NCBI GenBank assembly: GCA_964392615.1
Contig: CAYMRB010000184.1
Coordinates: forward strand, 1-18,132
Direction: 5' to 3'
DNA length: 18,132 bases
Source: CAYMRB01 sp964392615
GTDB taxonomy: Bacteria; Planctomycetota; UBA8108
The notes beneath the pieces were generated by a model, which was not told the origin of the DNA, ran no database searches, and was given only the letters and a program-made list of their open reading frames with translations. This document shows, one piece after another, positions 7,999 through 14,552 of the stretch (its first letter is position 1; the number at the start of each line of letters is the position of its first letter). The position numbers were made by a program, and so were the translations under genes.

Positions 7999-9092
7999 GG
8001 ATCGCCTGCTGCGTGTTGGTCGCGACGCAGGCACAGGGGCAGATCGGGCCACGGAACGCGGCGGTTCAGGAGCGCGGCATCGCTGCAGATCGAGTGGCGT
8101 CCCGGGAACGACCGGTGACTAGCGCTAGCGCAGGGCATTCTCCGCGCGCGGCCACGACGAAGCCTCCCGCGTTGCCGAAGAACGCGGTCATCGGCATCGT
8201 CGCGCCCGCGAGCCCGCTCGATGAGGCGGCGGTCGAGCGCGCCGTGCAGAAGTTCCGTGCGCGCGGCCACCGCGTGAAGCTCTCGCTCGGTTACCGCCAG
8301 GCCCGAGGCTACCTCGCGTCCGACGACGAGGTGCGCGCCGCGGAGCTCAACGGGTTCTTCGCCGACCCGCAAGTCGACGCGATCGTCTGCCTGCGCGGTG
8401 GCTATGGCAGCCCGCGAATTCTCGATCGCATCGACTATGACCTCATCCGGAAGAACCCGAAAATCTTCGTCGGCTACAGCGACATCACGGCGCTCCTCAA
8501 CGCGATCCACCAGCGATCGGGACTGGTGACGTTCCACGGCCCTATGGCGGTCGATTTCGGCAGGGGTGGTGTCACGAAGTATGCCGAGAACTACTTCTGG
8601 CCGGCGTTCGCACCGCGCACCGCACTCTTCGATGATTGGGGCCGTGGCGGCCCGGCCGGTCGGTCGCGACTCGTCACGCTGGTGGCGGGGCAAGCCGACG
8701 GTGTGCTGGTCGGCGGCAACCTGAGCGTGCTCGTCGCGACGATCGGCACGCCGTACGAGGTGCGCGCGGAGGGCGCGATCCTCTTCCTCGAGGACGTCGG
8801 CGAGAAGCCGTTCCGCATCGACCGCATGCTCAATCAACTGCGCCTGAGCGGCAAGCTCGCCCGTTTCGAGGGGGTCATCCTCGGCAGCTTCAGCGGCTGT
8901 CGCGGCAACGCGGGCGTGACGGTGGACGACGTCCTCGACGAGTACTTCGGCCGCTTGCGCGCACCGGTCTTGAAGGGATTCCCGACGGGACACATCTCGG
9001 ATCAGGTCACACTGCCCGTCGGTTTGCGCGTACGGCTCGACGCGTCGGCGAAGCGAGTCGCGCTGCTCGAGTCGGCTGTGTCGGCGAAGTGA
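7986..9092 (+). CDS. LD-carboxypeptidase (peptidase family S66), exported
   Basis: 368 aa. Family S66 enzymes cleave the L,D-peptide bond of muropeptides in peptidoglycan recycling; MccF relatives inactivate microcin C-like compounds. The Ser-Glu-His triad is in place: S165 in VGYSDITALL, E269 in LFLEDVGEKPFRIDRML, and H336 in GFPTGHISDQ. The LRGGYG motif (136-141) is also present. The N-terminus is a signal peptide (about 1-18, ending TQAQGQ), followed by a variable 45-residue linker, so this copy probably acts outside the cytoplasm. The start is GTG at 7986, with AGGGGAG about 8 nt upstream. A 6-bp inverted repeat (ATACGT/ACGTAT, 7982-7998) covers the start codon. The gene lies 64 nt after the kinase gene and is followed by two small hairpins. 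A cell-wall role fits the neighbouring receptor-like kinase, but the link is inferred from position alone. Confidence 0.93.
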   Translation: MQYVWIACCVLVATQAQGQIGPRNAAVQERGIAADRVASRERPVTSASAGHSPRAATTKPPALPKNAVIGIVAPASPLDEAAVERAVQKFRARGHRVKLSLGYRQARGYLASDDEVRAAELNGFFADPQVDAIVCLRGGYGSPRILDRIDYDLIRKNPKIFVGYSDITALLNAIHQRSGLVTFHGPMAVDFGRGGVTKYAENYFWPAFAPRTALFDDWGRGGPAGRSRLVTLVAGQADGVLVGGNLSVLVATIGTPYEVRAEGAILFLEDVGEKPFRIDRMLNQLRLSGKLARFEGVILGSFSGCRGNAGVTVDDVLDEYFGRLRAPVLKGFPTGHISDQVTLPVGLRVRLDASAKRVALLESAVSAK

Positions 9093-9094
9093 AG

Positions 9095-9125
9095 CCTCCG
9101 CGACGGAGGTCGACCGGCAAGCCGG
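9095..9125 (+). terminator. Two tandem hairpins after the LD-carboxypeptidase gene
   Basis: CCTCCG-CGA-CGGAGG (9095-9109) is a perfect 6-bp stem with a 3-nt loop. CCGGC-AA-GCCGG (9114-9125) is a 5-bp stem. They start 2 nt after the TGA at 9090-9092. There is no T-tract. The second shares the 10-mer CCGGCAAGCC with the hairpin at 12219-12237. Confidence 0.4.
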
Positions 9126-9130
9126 CTGAT

Positions 9131-9156
9131 GCACAATGATCTGTGAAAGGCCGCAC
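9131..9156 (+). repeat. Copy 2 of the 26-nt dispersed repeat, spanning the start of the TMTC-like gene
   Basis: It has the same 21-nt core as 4832-4852, then one mismatch (C9152 for G4853), then GCAC. The ATG of the downstream gene (9136-9138) lies inside it. The flanking sequences of the two copies are otherwise unrelated. Confidence 0.75.
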
Positions 9157-11343
9157 TTATCCTCACGTCTGCCAGCGCTCCTGCCCCCCATCTTGGCGCT
9201 TGTCGTCTGGTCGAGCACGCTGCCCGGCGACTTCGTCTTCGACGACATCCCGTTGGTCGAAAATGACACGCGGCTGCAGCAGTTCGACCTCCAGCGCATC
9301 TTCGCGGACACGTACTGGGGCGACGCTCGCGTCGATGAGAACTACCGCCCGACCGTCCTGCTCTCCTACGCTCTGCAGTACCGCCTGAGCAACGCAGCGT
9401 GGACGTTTCACGCGGTCAACGTGATCCTCAACGCGCTCGCGGCGTGGGTCGCGTTCCTCGTGCTCGAGAGGGTGCTCGGCGACCGCTGGCTCGCGTCGCT
9501 CGGAGCCTGCCTGTGGACGGTGCTCGCGATTCACAGCGAGGCGGTCGCGAACATCGTCGGGCGAGCCGAGATTCTCGCCGCGCTGGCAGTCCTCGCGGTC
9601 TGGCGCTTTGCGCTCGATGACGCGAACGAACGGCGCTGGTGGTCGATCGTCCTCGCCGCGGCCGTCACGTTCGCGGGCCTCGGCTCGAAGGAGAGCACCG
9701 TCATCGTCGTGCCGCTCCTGCCGATCGCTGCCTGGGCGTTGCGTCGTCCGATTCCGTGGCGCACGACGCTCGCCACGCTGGTCGCGTTCGGAGCGTATTG
9801 GTCGCTCCGGCTGGCGGTCACCGCCGAGAACCACGCGCTCGTCGCGGCCGGCAAAGCGTCGCTCGCATCGCGCGTCGACAACCCGCTCATCGAGGTCGAT
9901 CGCTTGACGGCCGCCGTCAACGGACTCGCGAGCCTGGCGCTCTACGCGTGGAAGACGATCTTCCCGTGGACGCTGTCCGCGGACTACTCCTACGCGCAGC
10001 TACCCGCACGGCCACTGTCCGATGCGGCGCTGTGGGCCGCGGCTCTCGGAGTCGTGGTGGTCGTCGGCATCGCCGGCGCATTCGTCTGCTTGCCGCGAAA
10101 GCGACCGCTGTGGGCGTTCGCCGTGCTGCTCTTCCCGCTCGCATTCGCGGTGACGTGCAACGCGGTCCTGACGATCGGCACGGTCTTCGCCGAGCGCCTG
10201 GCGTTCCTGCCGTCCCTCGCGCTGCCGCTCCTCCTCGCGGCCGTCGCGGTGCGCATGCGACGCCGCGCACCGATCGCCGTCGTCTTCGTGCTGCTGATCG
10301 GCATGCACTCGGCGCGCAGCGTCGTCCGCAGCCTCGAGTGGCAGGACGAACGAACGCTGTTAGCCGCGACGGCGCGAACCTCCCCCAATAGCACTCGCGC
10401 GCAGACGATGGGGGTACGGGCCGAGCTCCTCGCTGCGAAACGATCCGACGACCCGGCGGTGAAGGCGCGCCATATCGACGCGGCACAGCGCCTCGCCGAA
10501 CGCGCCATCGAGATCGACCCCGAGAATGGCCGCGCAGTCGGCCGCCTCGCGGAAGCCTTCCAGGCGCGAGGTCAGATGCTGCTCGAACGCGGCGCTGTCG
10601 GCGCAGCTCGCGAGGCTCTCGCGACCGCCGTCGTGGAGTGGCAGCGAGGCTGGGATCTTCTCGCCGCGAAGGACCAGTCTGAACCGCTCTTCCTGCTGAG
10701 CCGGGCGCGCGACCTTCTGCGCCTCGGCCGCTTCGCCGACGCGCGTGTCGCGATGGACGAGTACGTACGCTTCTGCCTCGACGCGGACGTGCCGCTGCAG
10801 ACCAACGAGCTCCACAACGCGGGGCTTGCCGGTCTCAGGGAGGCGCAGTCGCTCCTCGCAGCGGGCGAGTTCGCGCGCGCCACGTCGGCGCTCGACACCG
10901 CGCTCGCAGACCTCGACCGCGCGATGGAGATCGGGGCCTCCGAAGCTCAAGTCAGAAACCTGCGCGGCGTCTGCTTCGCGATGCGCGGCGACCTCGCGAA
11001 ATCGCGCGGCGAGCCGGAGAGCAGGACCGAGTGGATCGCCAAGGCACTCGCCGAACTCGACCGCGCCGTCGCAGCCGACAGCGAGCTCGCGAACGTCTAC
11101 ACGAATCGCGGCTTCTGCCGCTTCCTGCACGGCGACCTCGAGGGCGCCGCGGCGGACTATCTGCGCGGCCTCGATATCTGTACACGCGAAAAGCGTCTCT
11201 TCCACGCCGACACCGACTCGGCATGGGGCTTTCACCGCAGGCTGCAGGACGTGTACAGGCGACTCGGGCGCGAGACGGATGCTGCGAAACACGCCGCCCT
11301 GGCCGACGGAATCCTGCGGCAGACCCAGCGCGCGTCGAGGTAG
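9136..11343 (+). CDS. TMTC/DUF1736-like polytopic membrane glycosyltransferase with C-terminal TPRs
   Basis: 735 aa. The N-terminal half (about 12-395) is a multi-spanning GT-C-type membrane domain. It has the hallmarks of the TMTC O-mannosyltransferase family: a luminal acidic pair D36-D37 in FVFDDIPLVEND, NYRPTVLLSYALQY, FHAVNVILNAL, HSEAVANIVGRAE (133-145), FPWTLSADYSYAQLP (276-290) and FAERLAFLPS (351-360). The C-terminal half (about 400-730) is helical TPR-like sequence, as in TMTC proteins. By analogy it may transfer a sugar from a lipid-linked donor to protein outside the cytoplasm; substrate and donor are unknown. The ATG at 9136 is the only good start before the first membrane helix, but it has no close RBS (a GGAGG lies about 28 nt away) and sits inside a 26-nt repeat. 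Its 3' end meets the HEAT-like gene head-on with 5 nt between stop codons. Confidence 0.85.
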   Translation: MICERPHLSSRLPALLPPILALVVWSSTLPGDFVFDDIPLVENDTRLQQFDLQRIFADTYWGDARVDENYRPTVLLSYALQYRLSNAAWTFHAVNVILNALAAWVAFLVLERVLGDRWLASLGACLWTVLAIHSEAVANIVGRAEILAALAVLAVWRFALDDANERRWWSIVLAAAVTFAGLGSKESTVIVVPLLPIAAWALRRPIPWRTTLATLVAFGAYWSLRLAVTAENHALVAAGKASLASRVDNPLIEVDRLTAAVNGLASLALYAWKTIFPWTLSADYSYAQLPARPLSDAALWAAALGVVVVVGIAGAFVCLPRKRPLWAFAVLLFPLAFAVTCNAVLTIGTVFAERLAFLPSLALPLLLAAVAVRMRRRAPIAVVFVLLIGMHSARSVVRSLEWQDERTLLAATARTSPNSTRAQTMGVRAELLAAKRSDDPAVKARHIDAAQRLAERAIEIDPENGRAVGRLAEAFQARGQMLLERGAVGAAREALATAVVEWQRGWDLLAAKDQSEPLFLLSRARDLLRLGRFADARVAMDEYVRFCLDADVPLQTNELHNAGLAGLREAQSLLAAGEFARATSALDTALADLDRAMEIGASEAQVRNLRGVCFAMRGDLAKSRGEPESRTEWIAKALAELDRAVAADSELANVYTNRGFCRFLHGDLEGAAADYLRGLDICTREKRLFHADTDSAWGFHRRLQDVYRRLGRETDAAKHAALADGILRQTQRASR

Positions 11344-11348
11344 CTTCC

Positions 11349-12191
11349 CTACTCCGACTCGGCCCCGACGTCTCCGAACTTCGCGAGCGCGGCGGTCGCG
11401 GCGCGCGCCACCGGCAGGTCGTCGGTTGCCGCGACCTCCTCCAGAGCACGGCGAACGGTCGCCGCGCGGTGAGGATCCCGCCGCGACACGACCGTCAACT
11501 GCCCGACGGCATACACGCGTATCGCCTCGTCGGGATCCTCACTCGCGACTCGGGCGATCGTCGTGATCGCCTCCTCGCTGCGCATCATCGCCAGCGCGTA
11601 GACGAAGTACGCTCGCGCTTGGACTTCGGCCTCGCCTATCGCGGCGTGGATCGTGCCGAGGGCGTTCTCGCCGATCCACCCGAGCGTCCGCGCGGCGGTG
11701 CGCCGCACCTCGCTCGCCTCGTCGGTGCTCGCGACGATCGCGACAAGCCTGCGGATCGGCGGCTCCCCGTGTCGCACGCCGATCTCTCGCAGCAGCACGG
11801 CCGCTTGCAGCGAAAGGTCGAGCGACTGCGTGTCGCCTCCTCGTGCGTCGCACTCGTGGTACTCCACCGCCAGTGCGAGCAACTCGCCGATGCCGCGCGG
11901 CGGGCAGGTCGTCCGAAGCTGGCCCAACGCGCGCGCCTGCTCGCTCCGATCCCCCTCCGCCAACATGATGACGAACCACCGCTCTGCGGCGCCGCGCCGA
12001 CCGGGCGACTCGCTGCGGATCAGATTCCCCGCAAGGGCAAACGCCGCGTCGTTGTCCGTCGTCGACACCAGCTCGTGGAGGCACCAGGCCTCGACGATGC
12101 GATGCCGGAGCAGATAGCCCGCGACGATAAGCAGCACGAAGACGAACACACCTGCCCACGCGACGACTCGCTGTCCCCTCGGCCGTGCCAT
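11349..12191 (-). CDS. Small membrane-anchored HEAT-repeat-like protein
   Basis: 280 aa from the ATG at 12191. The frame can be extended to a TTG at 12227, but the ATG places a basic stretch (MARPRGQR) directly before the single membrane helix (about 10-28), so it is preferred. No clear RBS is visible for either start. The rest is alpha-helical with HEAT-like units, for example VRRTAARTLGWIGENALGTI, ARAYFVYALAMMRSEEAI and IRVYAVGQLTVVSRRD, and ends in an acidic tail. Such repeats normally bind proteins. No catalytic motif is seen and no specific function can be assigned. It is the last of four minus-strand genes, 61 nt after the pentapeptide-repeat gene with a hairpin between them. Confidence 0.75.
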   Translation of the reverse strand: MARPRGQRVVAWAGVFVFVLLIVAGYLLRHRIVEAWCLHELVSTTDNDAAFALAGNLIRSESPGRRGAAERWFVIMLAEGDRSEQARALGQLRTTCPPRGIGELLALAVEYHECDARGGDTQSLDLSLQAAVLLREIGVRHGEPPIRRLVAIVASTDEASEVRRTAARTLGWIGENALGTIHAAIGEAEVQARAYFVYALAMMRSEEAITTIARVASEDPDEAIRVYAVGQLTVVSRRDPHRAATVRRALEEVAATDDLPVARAATAALAKFGDVGAESE

Positions 12192-12218
12192 GAAGGCCAG
12201 TATGCGCGAAGGGCAGGA

Positions 12219-12237
12219 CGCCGGCAAGCCGCCGGCG
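12219..12237 (-). terminator. GC-rich hairpin between the pentapeptide and HEAT-like genes
   Basis: CGCCGGC (12219-12225) pairs with GCCGGCG (12231-12237), a 7-bp stem with an AAGCC loop. It lies 15 nt after the stop of the pentapeptide gene and 27 nt before the ATG of the HEAT-like gene. It lacks a T-tract. Confidence 0.35.
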
Positions 12238-12252
12238 CGAAAGACGCCGCGA

Positions 12253-13704
12253 TCACTTCTGCATGCGGTGAAGCAGCGCTGCGAGGTTCTTCTTGACCTC
12301 GAACGAGCCGGGGAGGTTCTTCTGCGGCAGCCCGGCGATCTCGCCGTGCAGAATCATCCCGACGAGCGTGTCGACGTCGAATGCGGTCTGGCGGATGTCC
12401 ACCCACGACGCGTTGGCGCCCGCGAGCTTCGCGCCGCGCAAGTCGACTCCGTCGAGCTTCGCCCCCCGCAGCTCCGCCCCCTCGAGGTCGGCTCGACTGA
12501 GGTCGGAACGACTCAGATCGCAGCCGGTGAAGTCGACATCCGTCAGCGTCGCACCGCTGAGATCCGCACCGGCGAGATCGGCGTCGAGGAACCTCGCGCC
12601 GGCCAGGTCGGCTCCGGCCAAGACCACGCTTCGCCAGTTGACGCCGTCGAACGCGCCACCGCGCAGCTCGACGCCGGTGAGATCGAGCCCCTCGACGACG
12701 ATGCCCTTCTGCTGCAGGAACTCGCCGGACAGGTGCGCGCGGGACAGCCGGGCACCCGAGATGTCCGTGTTCTCCAGTCGCGCGTCGCGCAGGTCAGCGC
12801 CTTCGAGATCGCACGAGCAGAGCTTGGCGCCGACGAGCGATGCGCCTCGAAAATCGACGCTCCGCAGCGACGAGCCGCTGAGATCCACGCCGTCGAGCAC
12901 GGCGCCGCCGAAGTTGCAGCCGTCGAACGATGCTTCCTTGAGGGAGCAGAAGCGGTTGAAGCTGGCCCGGCTGAAATCCGCTCCGTGAATCTGCGCGCGG
13001 CCGAATTCGCAGTTCTCGAAGTACGCGCCGACGAAGTCTGCCTCGACGAGCCGCGCCTCGCGACACGTCGAGTTCAGGATACGCGCCTCGCGGAACACCA
13101 TCCGCTGGCAAGTGCTGCGGTCGAGCGTCAGTCGCGACACGCGACAACCGGTGAAGTCGCAGTCCTCGACGCGGGCGTTCAGGAACGAGATCAGCCGCAG
13201 GCTCGCGTCGCAGAACTTCAGCCCTGAACTCTCGAGCCCGGCGAAAAGGACCGAGTCCAAATCGCTCTCGGTGAAGTCCGCGCCGCGGATGTCGCTCGTC
13301 TTGCTGAAGTCGAGATCGCCGAGAACGGCCTCGTTCCAGCGCGTTCCGACGAGGATCGCTCCCGACAGGCTGGCCTTCTCGAGCTCGGTGCCGGAAAAGT
13401 CGACCTGCGAAAAGTCACAGCCGTCGAGCTGCGTGTTCGCCAATCGCGCGTTGACGAGCTTCGCCCCGGCGAATCGGCCCTCGCGAAGGTCCGAGTAGCG
13501 CAGATCGGCGCCGTCGAAGTCGCAGCCCGTGAAGACCCCTTCCCGCAGCTCCGCGCCCATGAAGCGCGCGTCGCCGAGGTCGCAGTTCACGAGCTGCGGC
13601 GCGAGGAGCGTCGCCTTCTCCAGAAAGAACTCGCGGAGATCCTCGTCCCGGATCTCCTCCCCCTGCTGAAGTCGCGCCAGCGCCTCTTGTGTCGTCGTGG
13701 CCAT
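12253..13704 (-). CDS. Large pentapeptide-repeat protein
   Basis: 483 aa. After a short N-terminal helix (EALARLQQGEEIRDEDLREFFLEK), nearly the whole protein up to about residue 435 consists of A(D/N)LXX-type five-residue units (for example GADLAGARFLDADLAGADLSGATL), predicting a long right-handed quadrilateral beta-helix. A C-terminal segment (about 436-483, VDTLVGMILHGEIAG onward) is non-repetitive. There is no signal peptide or membrane helix, so it is probably cytoplasmic. Known pentapeptide proteins include the DNA-mimicking gyrase protectors Qnr and MfpA, but many others have no known function, and this one has about 80 units with many Cys, unlike those short proteins. The ATG at 13704 has GAGGA 14 nt upstream; a small inverted repeat (13706-13717) in between could shorten the effective spacing. 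The SDR gene lies 52 nt upstream on the same strand. Confidence 0.93.
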   Translation of the reverse strand: MATTTQEALARLQQGEEIRDEDLREFFLEKATLLAPQLVNCDLGDARFMGAELREGVFTGCDFDGADLRYSDLREGRFAGAKLVNARLANTQLDGCDFSQVDFSGTELEKASLSGAILVGTRWNEAVLGDLDFSKTSDIRGADFTESDLDSVLFAGLESSGLKFCDASLRLISFLNARVEDCDFTGCRVSRLTLDRSTCQRMVFREARILNSTCREARLVEADFVGAYFENCEFGRAQIHGADFSRASFNRFCSLKEASFDGCNFGGAVLDGVDLSGSSLRSVDFRGASLVGAKLCSCDLEGADLRDARLENTDISGARLSRAHLSGEFLQQKGIVVEGLDLTGVELRGGAFDGVNWRSVVLAGADLAGARFLDADLAGADLSGATLTDVDFTGCDLSRSDLSRADLEGAELRGAKLDGVDLRGAKLAGANASWVDIRQTAFDVDTLVGMILHGEIAGLPQKNLPGSFEVKKNLAALLHRMQK

Positions 13705-13756
13705 GAACCGCTCGGTTTTCCTCTGTTAGCAGCGCTGCTCGAACGACGGTTTCGCG

Positions 13757-14491
13757 TCACACCTTGATCACGTCCCGCGTACTACCGAACATCTCGATGA
13801 CCGCGCCCGTGACCGACTTCGAGAGGTGCGAAGAAAGATACACCGCCATGGACGCAACGTCAGCCTGCGTGACCTTTTGGGACGGCGCACCACCCCACCG
13901 GCCGGCCGAGTTGGGCTCGATGGCGCCAGGAGCGATCGCGTTGACGCGGATATCGTGCTCGCGCAACGCTTCCGCCGCCGCCTTCGTCAGCCCGACGAGG
14001 CCGAACTTCGACGCGCAGTGCGGCACGACGTTTCCGTCGCCTACGAGACCGTGAATCGACGCGATATTGGTAATCGCGCCGCCCGTTCCCTGCTCGGCCA
14101 TGACCTTCGCCGCAGCCTGCGTCACGAAGAACGGTGCCGTCAGATTCGTCGCGATGGTCCTCTCCCAATCGGCCGCCTCGAGGGCGAACAGCTTCTTCCA
14201 GACGAAGACGCCGGCGCTGTTCACGACGATGTCGAGCCGTCCGAAGCTCGACAGGGCGACGTCGACAACCTCGGTCGCGACCTTCGCCCCCTGCGTCAAG
14301 TCGCACACAAACGCGGCCGCGGTGCCACCCGCTTCCTCGACCTGAACGGCCGATTCAGTCACCTGCTCCTCACGTCGAGCGACGAGCAGGACTTTCGCGC
14401 CGTCGGCTCCGAACGCTTTCGCGATGACGGCGCCGAGACCCTGGCTCGCGCCGGTGACGATCGCGACCTTGTCATCGAGAATCCTGGGCAT
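13757..14491 (-). CDS. Short-chain dehydrogenase/reductase with a substituted catalytic Tyr
   Basis: 244 aa, the normal length for a classical SDR. The Rossmann cofactor motif TGASQGLG (13-20) and NSAG (91-94, usually NNAG) are present. So are N116, S145 in NIASIHG and K162, but the YxASK motif reads HCASK, with His158 (codon CAC) in place of the catalytic Tyr. The C-terminal PGAIEP and the final VTGAVIEMFG resemble the family, where the last often reads VTGQVI.VDGG. R39-R40 after strand 2 suggests NADP(H) preference. The fold is safe; the activity is doubtful or altered, and the substrate is unknown. The start ATG at 14491 has no strong RBS and is preceded by a 6-bp inverted repeat (CGCGGT/ACCGCG, 14492-14515). 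It is 61 nt downstream of the CehA-like gene. Confidence 0.92.
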   Translation of the reverse strand: MPRILDDKVAIVTGASQGLGAVIAKAFGADGAKVLLVARREEQVTESAVQVEEAGGTAAAFVCDLTQGAKVATEVVDVALSSFGRLDIVVNSAGVFVWKKLFALEAADWERTIATNLTAPFFVTQAAAKVMAEQGTGGAITNIASIHGLVGDGNVVPHCASKFGLVGLTKAAAEALREHDIRVNAIAPGAIEPNSAGRWGGAPSQKVTQADVASMAVYLSSHLSKSVTGAVIEMFGSTRDVIKV

Positions 14492-14552
14492 CGCGGTGGA
14501 TTAGATCGGACCGCGCCCGGTTGGTCAACTCGAGTTTCGCGATCCGAGCCGA

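Noticed and set aside
12253..13704. Pentapeptide region considered as a tandem DNA repeat or CRISPR-like array
   Set aside because: The periodicity is at the 15-nt codon level with degenerate bases. There are no identical repeats with unique spacers.
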